Assembly (NCBI RefSeq): GCF_037975245.1
Contig: NC_092578.1
Location: forward strand, 15,420,321 to 15,484,320
From: Apostichopus japonicus
Lineage: Eukaryota; Echinodermata; Holothuroidea; Aspidochirotida; Stichopodidae
DNA length: 64,000 nt
Direction: 5' to 3'
Part shown: in pieces, positions 38,609-55,443 of the stretch
Layout of the letters: each line of letters starts with the position of its first letter
Position numbering within the stretch: position 1 is the stretch's first letter
Made by a program: the position numbers and the translations under genes
Notes under the pieces: model-generated
Database searches by the model: none
What the model saw: the letters and a program-made list of their open reading frames with translations, nothing else
Told to the model about the DNA's origin: nothing

Positions 38609-41600
38609 TTAAGCCACTGGTTGGAATTGCTCCACTCTGTCCAAAAGTTGGTCCGAGTAACCTGGCGAGTAATATCTGCAACAAAACAACAAAATATTTC
38701 CTCATTACCATACCAAAGACTTTAGGAAAGGTATAAGGAGGAGGGGGGGGGAAGGGGTGCAGTGTTTAAACTTATCAGTTTGCTGGGCATGGTAGAAGGG
38801 ATCGTGCATTTGTAAAAGGGAAGACAGACGAAAGAGAAACTTCAAATATTCATAGAGTTGAAAATGGTCAAGTAAGAAAATTATAGTAAAAAGATTGATC
38901 CCGCAGCTGCTAGAATCCTGTTGTGCCCTCTTAAGTGTAAAAACCTGATAGTGTGCTGTACAGTTTAAATGGCCAATGCATTCTCCTAGCATACCCCCTC
39001 CTCTTAGTTTTCCATCAACACTTTCGATGAAAAGGAGAGCAAACGTGTGTCGTGTGAAATCATCATATTCACAGTTTACAGGACTAACATGTTATCTTGG
39101 GAAGGTTTTGCATCATCAATTTTCCTTTACAACAAAATGTGATTATTATAAAAAAAAAAAATGAAAAAAAATAAAGTTAGAAACATCTTGATACCAAGGT
39201 AGCTGTTACTTCTCTGTTCATCACAACAGCTAATCTAACCATTCTACCAAGTTGTTAAACTAAACAGTCACATTTCACAAACTATGAGTAGATATGCTAA
39301 AAAAAGGGTCCCAAAGGTGGGCTCAAGATTGGTATTGGTAAACAAAACAAAAATCCTCATAAAGGAACGTTTTCCTGATGGAAAATCAGACAGCATAATT
39401 TCTCTGTCACAAAAAAATATTGATAAATGTGTGTGTGCTGTCATTTACTAACTCAATGTGCAATCAAATCAGTCAATATGCAGTTCACTCATCAATTACC
39501 ATAGAGTATATATATTCCTTAATTCTAAAACTTCTTGACCCAGCCTACAGAATCACAACATTGGGAGGCGGGGGTACTTAGGGGAAGCACAGATGTGAAG
39601 CATGCTATTAAGTCTCAAAAAAAAAAAGAAGGGCTTACCTGACAATTTCTTCTGGGAAACAATTATTGATAGTGTTAATGTATTCGTGGAGGGCACTGCC
39701 TGGTTCCGCTTTGATCTGTTGGACCTTCTTCAGTCCACCGCTGGTAACGAATAATCTCCTGGCGGCAGGGTCGTGAGGGAGGACCTTGCTGAATTGGCCG
39801 ACCACGTGCTTGAGAATGTTTGGAGGTGCGTCGTGAAGGAGGGGCTCCAGGGCCATCAGATGGACACACTTTTGAAGGATGTTCTTCAATGCTCTCTTAG
39901 ACTGTTGGGGAAGGGTGGAACAGAAATTGAAAAACTACTGAATGACTGTAAACAATTGAAACTTTGTCAGCTATAGATCTTTGAGAAAGGAAAAAAACAC
40001 TGGGGTGGAGGGGGGGGGAGAGGTGATGGGCAACTGGAATTATATGTCCTATGACCTATTAAAGCTTAAAATATTTTAGATAATGGGTGCAGCGAATGAG
40101 GAACTAATCTCTTTGCCAGTTGAGTAACCAGGAATCAAAAAAGGAGAAGGATGGCAGGGAAGGGTATGGGTCAGAGAGAGAGCGAGTTAAAAAAACGACT
40201 TCTTCAAAAGTTCATTAAATAAAATTTGTACAGGATCACTGTGCTTGGAGTTAGTTTTATCCTTCAAAATTTGATCTGAGTTGGTGAACTTTAGAATGGG
40301 TACTCTCAGAAATTAGAAGGTTCCAACAAAACAGTAGGGTTGTAAAGAGACTTTTATCAATAGCTAGACTCATTTTAAAGTTAGCTGCAACAATGACTGA
40401 CAATTGGATCCCCTTTGAAGATACAAATTTCAAATTTAATTATAAATAATTTAATATATAATCTTCCCCCTAATTCCACAGCTCCCTGTCTGGATATCTT
40501 TTCAGGTCAACATATCTCATACAATACTTTTAATACATTTTAACAGTTTGTTCGCAAGATACATATTTGGAGGCAATATTGACGACCTTCAACATCCAAA
40601 TTTCCAACAACTGCAGCTTGCGTCACCAAATTTTTATCAATAATGGGCAAACTCATATGTGAAAGATCTACCTTAGTCTGTAAGTCTTCCGAGGCATCTG
40701 CTCTAGTGTAGCACTGAAGGAGTCGGGGTAACACATTAGCCACCGCTACAGCCTTAGCATGTTCAGGGGTGTGTCGTCCAATCTGTCCTAGCGCCCAGGC
40801 AGCTGCTGCCTGTATGTGATCCTCTGGCTCTTCCACCAGAGTTATAGCAAGTTGGGTGACCCCCTGTATAGACAAAGAGAGAGAGAGAGAATATTTATAT
40901 CTTGATTTTCATCCCATGACAGTAAGCTTTTGCAGATAAGATATGTCAGAAATGGATGTTAATAACAGCCAAGTACTGTTTTCACATCCATTGGAAAACA
41001 TTTCTGAACAATTTCTATCCACTTTCATCGTTTCAAATCACAATTTAAAGTTTTCACCACCATACCACTGACACTTTTGACCAAAATCAACAGGTAGTGA
41101 GGTGAAAAAAATTAGTTAACATTTCTTTCTCTTTCTTAATAGTGATTGCACCTCTGATAAGTACTTAGTAATTCACGTCTGGTTAGTTTCAAGTACTTAC
41201 CTCTGGTTACTACTTAGTACTTACCTCTGGTTACTACTTAGCACTGATTTCTGGGTATTACTTATCACTTACCTCTGGTTACTTATTAGTACTTACCTCT
41301 GGTTACTGCTTAGCACTTTACCTTTGGTTTCTACTTAGCACCTACCTTCTGGTTACTACTTAGTACTTACCTCTGGTTACCACTTAGTACTTACCTCTGC
41401 TAATAACTTAGTACTTACCTGCAATGAACAAAATCATGAATACCAAAGACACAACAATTAGCTATTGGATGATTACTCTCATAATATTCCTTCTTCTACA
41501 CATAAAACTGAGAACCTCTTTCAACCGTTTGTCGTTATTAAGCATAAAAGCTGTGCGTACCTTGGAGACAATGACTGCCATGGCCAAGTTCTCTGAATGA

Positions 41601-44600
41601 GCAGCGACGTAACCCAACATCATGACACCGGGGAGTCTGACGTTCCCCTTAGATTCGCCCACGTAGTCCACCACTGCGGCTACTCCTCCGGCGTTCACGA
41701 TCAGCTGAGATAACTCCGGGGTGTGTTTAGCTATTTCCCTGATCAGAGTTGCCACGTTCTTCCTCACATATTCGTCTTGGTCCTTGAGACAGGTCAAGAC
41801 GGCCGGAAAAATCTCGGCCTCCACGACCATCTCGGCCAGGTCCACGGAGTGCTTGGAGATTTGGCTCAGTGCAGAGAACACTTGCCTCTGTAGATAAGTG
41901 AATTATTATATCAAGAATGTTACATCACCATGTAATGTCAACACCATACTTTATTTCTGTTTGCTATGATACATGTAATTATGTATGTTTTTTCACATCT
42001 TAGATTAAATTAATTATACAGCAAAACTGATGACAAATTGCTCAAGAATCATACTTCAAGTCTGCTATGTCAAAAAATACTAGAGCTTTCACCACAGTAT
42101 TGTGATCAAGTTTATTTAGTATAAGGCCCAACATATGGTATGGCCCTCATAAATGACTGCATCTGTCTTGCCCCCCCCCCCCTATCAAGTTCTTTTGAGA
42201 CCAAGATTACAGGAAGGCTCAAACATATTGCAAATGTCTGGTAAAATTTAGCACTCCCTTGAGACTTCATTACCAAACACTTCAAATGGACATTCCAATT
42301 CCTACTTTTACTTTGGGTTGAAAAGCTATTGTTCAGTTGAAAGGCTATTGAAGGAAAAGAAAAAAATCAATGGATTACAACTGAGAAAACCTAACAACAT
42401 ACCTTCAATTTAGCATCGGGGTTCAAGACCATCTGAGCCAGGTGAGCAATGGCTCCTGCATCTACGACAGTCTGGGCTAGTTCGGGGGAGTGCTTACAGA
42501 TATCGCTGAGAGCAGAGGCCGAGATACGCTTCAACGATAACTCCGGTTCCTGGATGCAGAGTACCAGGAGTGGGACTGCACCTGCATCGACCACTGACTG
42601 TGCCAGCTCTATAGAGAAGAAACAAAAACATACAGTAATGAACAATCATTTCGCTAAACTCACTAAACCTTCACTCTGTGTTTTTACTTTCTAGCTAGGT
42701 AATATATAAGATCACTAAAGATATGTGCAACATCATGACTCATCACTGCTGATGTTTACAACTGTTCTCTAAAAGACTGTCTGATGACGTGTAATGAATT
42801 GTAACATATGTTGTAGTGAATGCAAGACCTTTGACAGGACAACCAGTTTGAAATTTTCCCCGCATTGTATCCCATTACCACCAAAATACTGAAGTTGCAA
42901 GAGAGAGGGAGTCAGCGAGCCAAGTGGGATGTTTGAGGCAAAATTTGTTGAAAAACTGAGCTTTTGTGTCTAAGATAATGAGCAATTTCTTGAATCTTTG
43001 GCATAATCTTGCCTTGCATTCCCTCCCCTGGTGTTAAAACTGGTAAGTTCGATTGTCACCAGTCACTAACGTAAACTTATTCTTTACCGTAGGTTTGGTT
43101 ATTAAGTGATCTTTAATGTACTCCCAGACCAATCGTTACCTACAATAAATTAACAGTAGCAAGTGAAATTTTAATTACCTCCGTTATGCCGGGCAATATA
43201 CCCGAGAGCCCATGCGGCTGCTTCCTTCACACCGGGGTCAAATTCCTCTAAGCATATGACCAGTGCATCCAGGGCTCCGCAGTCCACGACGGATTGAGCC
43301 AAGCCGGGGGAATGTTTAGCTACAGCACGCAGTACAAATGATGCTGCTTTCTTGTAAAATCTCTGCAATAGTGAAAAACAAGAGAGAAAAAGTCCAAAGG
43401 TACACTTTATTTTTTTATTCAATGTTTAGTATCAAAAAGCAATTATGAAAGTTATTACAAGCATCAAAATTTGCAAATTTTCAAGACCTGCACTGATTTA
43501 AAATGAAACTTAGTTATTATTATTTTATTCAACTATGAAGTATTGAGAATATTTATTTAATGATAATTATAAAAAAAGGGCAAGATTTCTTACATTTTGT
43601 TCTGCCAATGAATAAACCAACTGTGGAAGAATGTCAGCTTTGACAACTGCTTCGGCCAGATCTTCGTTATAATTTGCTAGTCGGCCGAGAGCGAGGGCAG
43701 CTGTTTGTTGAACTGAAGGCACAATGTCCAAAAGCAGTGGACGGAGTAAGGACATGGCACCTGTTGAAAAGTAATATTTGGTTAAGCAATACTTTAGAAT
43801 TATTACAAGATTATATTTCGGATAGACTTGCAGCTATTTGACTTAGGGCTATGTACTATCTATACACGAAAAATTATATGACGCAGACTTGAAGAGCTAA
43901 ATATGATATATTCAAGTTACTTAATATAAACTATGTGTCGGGTACGATTAGAAGCTGATCAGTAGATAGGCCTACACTACATACTGAAAACCAAAAGGTA
44001 CAAACCAGCATTCTGAAGAATTTCAATATTCTGTGATCGTGAAGCCAACTCTGCAACAGTCTGTACAAAAGTTGTCCTCGACTTCTGGTACTGCTCAAAC
44101 ACTGTTGGAAAAATAACACAAAAATGTTAAGGGTGCTTTCATTTAAATAGGGCTATAAAGTGAAACAAAAATGACATCGCTTGAAAGTAGCAAAATACTG
44201 TCAAAACTGTCTTTGCTCCAGTTTATGGTATTATGAAAACTTGTGGTAAAAAATAATTACCATCAAACTTGTGAATACCATTCAAATAACTATTCAAACA
44301 CAATCAGAAATGCTTAACACATGTGTTGAACATGTTGTTAACTTTTGTGACCTTTGTAAGTCTGTGCATTTGTCACAAATACACTAGCTCCAGGGAATGA
44401 AATAATTAAAAGGAGTACACCTGATTTGATATTCATAGGCAATTTGTACTGTCTCATGTCAAGATAATACATTCGAAGGAATCTCAGCAATTAGCTTGCC
44501 ACAATTACAAGGTTACTTTTTGCATTACTCTTTCTGTCATTCTTAGTGCTTACCCATTGTCAGGAGTTTTTTTTACTGATGTTTATTATTGTTTCGCTGG

Positions 44601-44949
44601 CCTACACCGCTATTGCAGGCCAAATTTTAAGTTTAGCCCTAGGCTAGCATGGTAAAACACTTAGTTTGTGGGTAGGCTAAGCAGCTAACTTGTTCAGTAG
44701 CCTCACTTTGGTATAGGCTATGACTAGAGTCAATGTCAGTTAAATACAACAAGGGAATAAGAAACTAGCCATGGAACAACATTACTAACTTAGCTATAGC
44801 TAAGGCTTAACTATAGCTAAGGCTGCTGACACTTTAGTGTAACCTCAAGTCAAGTTAACTTGACATGTAGGCTAGGCCTATGCCCAGGCTAGCCAGAGGC
44901 AAGTTTGACGTTAACATTTCTAACCTTGCAAAACTTGTCTGGTACTCAT
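38609..44949 (-). CDS. spag6: sperm-associated antigen 6 / PF16 homologue (9 coding exons, 508 aa)
   Basis: Coding exons in transcript order: 44949-44925, 44101-44006, 43760-43594, 43362-43179, 42608-42403, 41887-41561, 40863-40672, 39901-39639, 38675-38609. Phases match at every GT-AG junction and the sum is 1527 nt (508 residues; human SPAG6 has 509). The N-terminus MSTRQVLQVFEQYQK and the C-terminus YYSPGYSDQLLDRVEQFQPV match the family. The body is a run of armadillo repeats, seen as the recurring KHSPELAQ / VVDAGA pattern (for example in exons 4, 5 and 6). The protein is a scaffold of the C1 microtubule central apparatus in motile 9+2 cilia and sperm flagella (Chlamydomonas PF16). The start Met is in a 25-nt coding exon 824 bp upstream of exon 2. 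No lesion is seen. The gene is convergent with PSMB3. Confidence 0.97.
41160..41422 (-). repeat. SPAG6 intron minisatellite, about 24-bp core, carrying 5' splice-site-like words
   Basis: On the minus (sense) strand the core reads AGAGGTAAGTACTAAGTAGT with AACC spacers. By eye, AGGTAAGT occurs exactly seven times between 41194 and 41420, with two or three mutated copies between. The array lies in the 697-bp intron between the 41887-41561 and 40863-40672 exons. Confidence 0.85.
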
Positions 44950-46154
44950 CTTGACTTTTCTTCTTAAGGTTAATTACAAATAAATCGCAAATGACGAGTG
45001 ATCGATGAAATCTTCGTTTCGTCCTTTGAGCCAGTTACTTTTCGTAGGCTTTGGAAACAACAGGGCAACCTGCACAAATTCAATGTTTACATGTACTAAT
45101 AGTAATACGTGCTGTAGCGTAACATTTCAACGTGTTGTGTTCTGCTTTTCCGGGACAAGCGAGTCTTTCACAACATTGTTTGTTGCTAGGTACGTTAGTC
45201 TACAAAGTTCAGTCGTTATGTTTGATGTGTTATATGTACTTATTTCTCCTGTTGGGGTTTGGTTGTTGAGAGCTTCGGTGTATAAACACTTAGGACATTT
45301 CAATCTATTTGCAGACATCTGACATATGTTTAATTTTACTTCATTTTATTTTCATTCTAGGCATCGATCATTTGATGTTCAATGTTTGATGATTTGAAAT
45401 TATAATAAGTGACCGAAATTGTTAGATATGAATTGTTCTAACAGTTGAGTTACCCTCACGATCACGATAGTGAGGATAGTCATATGCATGTATTGTATAC
45501 AAACATACTTCATTTACTGAAAGCATTCTATAATTCAATCTATAGCAACATGGTGGTTTAGCTTCGTTGTAATTCAGGAGATAATGATCGCGGGAATACA
45601 AAGTGGGTAAGTACTTTCTTTCAGAAGAATAATTTATCATCGATCTAAACGTGTATTTTTTTTAACCTTCATCAACATTTAAGCACTCTTTGATGAAATT
45701 CAACACTATTTGTCCTTGGCAGATGTTTAATACCTCCATGTTTGTAATAAACTGTACTAAGTAAATATCTTACTTGAGGGAAGACCTGATGCATTTATAC
45801 TGACTTATGTGTTGGTCTGTGCGTTAGACTAAGAAGTCCAGTCACTTTAATTGATGAGCCTCATATATTAACAAAAAAAATAATGATAGAAATACAGCAT
45901 ATCTTGTTGATCGAAACTTTCAATTTGTTTCAAGTCAGTTGCCGATCTAACGGTTTACTTTAAACGTGTCCTTAGTCTGTTCCTGTTTTGGTTCACCCCT
46001 GAAGGAGGCCCTGCTTGGGTCAAAACGTCAGGGCATCTACCTTTATATACTAATAAAAATAAGCTCGTGGAATAAAAACCATGCGTCAGTCTCTTTGTAA
46101 GTGATATTTAGAACAAAACAAGTTTCCAGTTGTCTCGCTTAATCAATTGGTAGT
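44950..46154. other. upstream of SPAG6, no gene seen
   Basis: Short open frames on both strands (45005-45322) have no recognisable similarity. The SPAG6 promoter should lie near 44950-45100. A repeat trace is listed at 45930-46080. Confidence 0.4.
45930..46080 (+). mobile_element. possible Penelope-like element 3' trace with hammerhead-like motif
   Basis: Contains CCTGAAGGAGGCCCTGCTT then GGGTCAAAACGTC. This resembles the CTGANGA-stem-GAAAC arrangement of hammerhead ribozymes carried at the ends of Penelope-like retroelements and retrozymes. Core position 9 (A) reads G and position 12 (G) reads A, so self-cleavage is unlikely. No protein-coding part is seen. Confidence 0.25.
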
Positions 46155-46611
46155 CAAGGGCGGCGGAAGCACTTTTAATCTGGGGGGGCACCGACATCAA
46201 AGGGCACTTTGCAGAAATTCAATTTGACTGATGTAGTCTTATATTTAGTACCCTTTATAACTCTTATTGTATTATCTTTCTCGCGTATACACATCACTCC
46301 ATCAACGCTCCCCCCCCCCCTCCCCTTTCATGGAAAAAATGCATACTAGCACTGCAATATCCAAAGTTGTATGCACGACATTCTGAGCGGAGCGCCACCA
46401 TCGGTTGGCGCGGAGCGTACAAGAAAATTTTTGGTTTTACAAACCCCTCAGATGGCCGGAAACGGCCCTTCCCGAGTGTTCATTCTGGTTCCCTGGCCTC
46501 TTGCTAACTTGAGACACCTCAATTTTTATGTAGAAAAAGGGCACATTTTTAACCCTGAGGAAAAGTGGGGGGGCACGTGCCCCCTGTGCCCCCCCGGTTC
46601 CGCCGCCCTTG
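46155..46611. mobile_element. hAT-like non-autonomous DNA transposon, copy 1 (457 bp)
   Basis: The 14-bp terminal inverted repeats are perfect (CAAGGGCGGCGGAA at the left, TTCCGCCGCCCTTG at the right). They are flanked by an 8-bp direct repeat TTGGTAGT (46147-46154 and 46612-46619). An 8-bp target-site duplication and this type of terminus suit the hAT superfamily, although P elements also make 8 bp. The interior has no transposase; open frames through it are not conserved protein. It is almost identical to the copy at 47245-47702. Confidence 0.88.
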
Positions 46612-47244
46612 TTGGTAGTGCCTACTCAAGCAGAGTCACATGTAATTTATCAAGTTCAAGGCAGATCAAATTATAAATAGAGCAAAAACGTGTGATTCGA
46701 TCGAGCCCAAGTCATCGACACGAGTCAACAACACTAGTAGTGTTACACGCTATCACTGGGCCAGTCTGGCGATGCTCCGCCTCGCGATATTCAAATGAAA
46801 CTTTCACTACCCAGCATCTTCTATATTGACTCAATTTTCAAAAAAGTTTTTCCATAATTCGCCATATTAGAAATATTGCAGTGACTTGAGACAATGATCC
46901 GACATGAGTTTGGAATACCAATGGTTATCATTCTATTCAACCTTATAATGGAGTTACTCGTAAGCGAGTTCGGAGTTACGAGTGCGCATGTCCGATTCTT
47001 ACTTGGGGTCAGGTCAACTGAGAATGGAATCCTCGGAAACAGAATATAAATAGGCCTACGTACATAACCTATCCTCATACTCGTTGCTTTTACGCCCATC
47101 AACGAACACTGCATAGAAGAGGCATTGATATCTTGTATAGTTGGTTTTTCATGTTAAGAAATATTAGTTCTCTTCATTTTTATGCGTGATTTAAAATAAG
47201 CTTAGTCTTATTCTTGGCATATTCCTACTCCTTATAGGGTGGGT
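46612..47244. other. spacer between the two hAT-like copies
   Basis: No gene or repeat recognised. The minus-strand frame over 47114-46821 has no known similarity. Confidence 0.4.
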
Positions 47245-47702
47245 CAAGGGCGGCGGAAGCACTTTTAATCTGGGGGGGCACCGACATCAAAGGGCACTTT
47301 GCAGAAATTCAATTTGACTGATGTAGTCTTATATTTAGTACCCTTTATAACTCTTATTGTATTATCTTTCTCGCGTATACACATCACTCCATCAACGCTC
47401 CCCCCCCCCCCTCCCCTTTCATGGAAAAAATGCATACTAGCACTGCAATATCCAAAGTTGTATGCACGACATTCTGAGCGGAGCGCCACCATCGGTTGGC
47501 GCGGAGCGTACAAGAAAATTTTTGGTTTTACAAACCCCTCAGATGGCCGGAAACGGCCCTTCCCGAGTGTTCATTCTGGTTCCCTGGCCTCTTGCTAACT
47601 TGAGACACCTCAATTTTTATGTAGAAAAAGGGCACATTTTTAACCCTGAGGAAAAGTGGGGGGGCACGTGCCCCCTGTGCCCCCCCGGTTCCGCCGCCCT
47701 TG
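47245..47702. mobile_element. hAT-like non-autonomous DNA transposon, copy 2 (458 bp)
   Basis: Same 14-bp terminal inverted repeats as copy 1. The flanking 8-bp direct repeat is different, GGGTGGGT (47237-47244 and 47703-47710), so this is an independent insertion and not a segmental duplication of copy 1. By eye the two copies differ only by one C in a poly-C run. Confidence 0.88.
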
Positions 47703-47855
47703 GGGTGGGTTCAATTTGTTCAAACAGAAAAAAAGAAGATATTTATTTTATTTGGGGAAGAACATTATCAAAAATAATAGTGGGTGGGGCAATTTCCAGG
47801 TGTTATTCCAAGGAATATTATTAATACGCTGCGATGCATGGTGTACACTCTGCCT

Positions 47856-48291
47856 TTAGAAAGCACAACCTTGACTCGGCAGAAATGGCATTGTAAAAAT
47901 TTCCCCGAGCCACACAGACTCTAAATAGCTGAAGGCTTTACCATCTTTATAGTCCGTCATCAGTCTTTGCTCCAGTTCAATGTTATCAATACTGGTAAAA
48001 TAATGCGCAAATATCGATGTACATGCAAGGCGGCCATTTTTCCATTGCAAATTCGGCTTCCCATGCAAGTGGCAAATACGAAAAAGGATCGGGCATGCAT
48101 TGCAGGGTCTCTCCTTCAACCTGAAGTACCGATGCGTAGTCATCTGCCTTTTCTTTTCGCGCATCTGCTATGTTAACTTCAGCAATGTTCATCTGAACGG
48201 CAGCATACGCTAAAGCAACCAACTCTTCTTTTCGGCCACTCATCTTCAACTTTCGTTTCTTTAAAAATTCCTTCAGTCTGTCACTTTCCAA
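47856..48291 (-). pseudogene. frameshifted SAP-domain / YqaJ-family protein fragment
   Basis: Read on the minus strand, one frame (48291 to about 48010) gives a SAP-like head (LKEFLKKRKLKMSGRKEELV) and then EKWPPCMYIDIC. Another frame (from about 48010 to the stop at 47856) gives YFTSIDNIELEQRLMTDYKD and KAFSYLESVWLGEI. From memory, these are consecutive parts of the N-terminus of large invertebrate and fish proteins with SAP, SWIM zinc-finger and YqaJ nuclease domains, many repetitive in genomes. The frames meet in the GCGCATTATTTTACC tract near 48005, so a one-base indel probably broke the gene. There is no ATG at the expected start, and the nuclease part is missing. Confidence 0.6.
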
Positions 48292-48989
48292 AGTTTAAAC
48301 TCGTCCAAACTTGTAGGAATATCCATCCCGAAGCGAAAAAACAGACGTAAATTTTGCGATTTCTAATGTTTACTGTAGGTGCTCATTAAGTTAACGTGGT
48401 TACGCAAACAGACAACCCTCGTCTCAACGAGAGTATTCTTATTTGACCTCTTGACCTCCATTGTGCAATGCAAATAAACTGTTCTCTGAACTCGCTTACT
48501 CTGGAGAAATACATCGACATCAACAACGTTAGTAGCGCGGGCCTGTAGACAAATTTCAATTATGCCCTTCCCCATTTCCCCCTTCAAATTAAGGTTCAGT
48601 AATTGACCCCTATGGTTGATCCACGCAGATCCCCCCCCCCCCTCTCCGCCAAACAAACGCTCTGCCCCTCCAACTTTGACAAGTTAGCCACGAACCCGTT
48701 ATAGCGTCGGCCATCTATTTTATGTACCTATTTCACTATACACGATAACATGGAAGCCAGAGCATGTACTGAAGCCCACCCAACATCATCTGTAGAACAT
48801 CGATATCACCGAACATTTTTGCTTGATTGGCGTTCAGTAGTTAAGTAAAATGTATCCCCAGTAAACTGCGGAACTGCGGTATACTCTATGATCATTTTAT
48901 TTCATTCTTGATACACGGCTTTTTGTTTATCAAAAAGCGAGAAATGTAATTAAATATTAAGGAGTATATGTGTGTCACAAATTATTTCG
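48292..48989. other. intergenic upstream of the C2orf69 homologue
   Basis: A 97-codon minus-strand frame at 48656-48363 has no recognised similarity and begins in a poly-C tract. The promoter and 5' UTR of the downstream gene should be in the last few hundred bases. Confidence 0.4.
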
Positions 48990-50519
48990 ATGAAAATGTC
49001 GACTATCTTGGAAAATGTGGAAGGATATTCTGGACGCCAAAATACACTTACGTTGTCATTGGAAGTGGATGTGCGAGAAATTGTTCAGCATATCGTCTTC
49101 TTCCCTGGAGACCTCCAGGTAGTGTTTGTGTTGTAGACTATTTCCATGTTTCAATAAAGATTAGAAATCATATGAATATGTAGGAGGACGACGTTTTGGT
49201 CATGTTGTTTAGCTAGGAAGGCCTAAATAGTTGATTTTACTTAAGGGTATTCGTGGAACTGGATATAATGTAAGGGTTGATAGGTTAGCTACTTGTTATT
49301 AATCAAGGGTATCCCACGAAAGTAGTTTACGTAGGTCAAGTTGGTCAATCTTATTCTGAACTCTTGGTCTAACCTGATATGAGTAACCAGTAGAGCTCGG
49401 AATAAACCTGGTACGATAATAAAATACCCGCCCTCCAGAAGGTATCATTTTTGCATTTTTCGGGTGGAGTTGCAATCAAGTTATTTTAAAAGGTTTCCAC
49501 TGCTCTCCCTGATTAGAAAAGTGTGTGGATATTCTTGTTAATGTAATGTTCAACTGAGCTGATCACTTTGACAGATGAAGGGGCCACATGCTCATTTTGA
49601 CTCTGACAGTAAGTAATCTATGGAGGACCTATTGCAAGGTGTGGTTGGCAGTATTTTGCTAATTTTGTTTGCTTGATTGCTTTCTCTCACTGCAAACTTT
49701 GTGACAGTGTACCACAAGTGCATAATGTATGATGCATCATCATTCATATTTTTCTTCATATTACAGAACTATCATGAGAAAATGATCGAAAACCTTCAAA
49801 GCAGACAATGGAAGAATTGGTCGTATGAGCACACCTCTCAAATTATCACCAAACGGTTTCCTAATAGTATTGTTTGGCTAGTACATCCTAGTAGAATGCA
49901 TGATGGTATGTTTAGCTGCTATTATAATTTTATTAATTGTGACCTTCTTGGATCACCAGAGAATTTTGAGTATCATGATGCAATAGTGCACCTTGAAATG
50001 CTAATACGGCAGGGAACTCAAAGGTATATTACAAAGCAGACGTCACAAGAAAATAAAACCGAATCTCGTCGGCAAGAGTCCCCATCGTCAGAAAATTTGG
50101 AAACATCATTCAGAGACCTTCCCGTGACATTGGTTGGATTCAGTAAAGGTTGCATGGTGTTAAACCAGATCATCACTGAAATAGGAAAATGCCCCGAGAA
50201 AATTTCAAGGGGACATTACGATCACTTTTGTCAAAGGTTGAAGTCGATCATTTGGTTAGATGGTGGTCATAGCAATCCAGATATAAATGTTTGGATTACA
50301 GAGAGAAAGACTCTCTCAAAGCTGGCTTTGAGAGGTTATGAGCTTCAAGTTCATGTTACCCCTTGGCAGGTTCAGGATATGGTACGGCCTCATATCGGTG
50401 AACAGGAGCGGCTTTTTGTGGATAGCTTACGATCTTGCGGTGGAAAAGTAACAGAAAAAGTCCATTTCCCTGGAGAAAGGATTTTCGAAAACCATTTCAA
50501 TATACTCAAAGAATTTTAG
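48990..50519 (+). CDS. C2orf69 homologue (UPF0565), two exons, 293 aa
   Basis: Exons 48990-49118 and 49767-50519 join at CTCCAG / AACTATCATGAG with a GT-AG intron in phase 0. The join FPGDLQ-NYHE matches the family. Other signatures are QWKNWS, RFPNSIVW, SRMHDGMFSCYYNF, LVGFSKGCMVLNQ, IIWLDGGHS, VTPWQV and ENHF near the C-terminus. GFSKG (S169) looks like an alpha/beta-hydrolase nucleophile elbow; D208 and H286 are candidate partners (inference). The human protein is mitochondrial and its loss causes a combined oxidative-phosphorylation disorder; the reaction is not established. Human C2orf69 is longer (about 385 aa) at the N-terminus and in the middle. The start is the first ATG after an in-frame stop at 48951-48953; a second ATG lies two codons on. 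No clear presequence is seen, so an upstream exon is possible. Confidence 0.9.
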
Positions 50520-50736
50520 TTTTCATATTTAGGATTTTAAGGCGATTGATTGACAGACCTGTATTTAATAATTTGAACATTTGTTTTGGTAATGTTAATG
50601 ATGATTTTCAGCCAACTTAATGGTTAACATACATGAAATAATGTAATTGTCAACTCAAATCCCCAGTGTGTGAAAATTTGTTATTTTGTTCTGAAAATGA
50701 TTTAATATTCACAGTTTCCTTGGTACTATAATAATT

Positions 50737-50742
50737 AATAAA
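50737..50742 (+). terminator. candidate poly(A) signal AATAAA (C2orf69 homologue)
   Basis: AATAAA lies 218 bp after the stop and is followed by TGTTTATGGTGTGTAAAG, a GT-rich stretch. Confidence 0.55.

Positions 50743-55443
<4,701 letters not shown>

Noticed and set aside
41160-41422. CRISPR-like array
   Set aside because: The spacing is irregular, the spacers are repeats themselves and the context is a eukaryotic intron; it is a minisatellite.
46371-47824. Two similar open frames suggesting a duplicated gene
   Set aside because: They lie inside the two hAT-like copies; similarity comes from the repeat and no protein family is recognisable.
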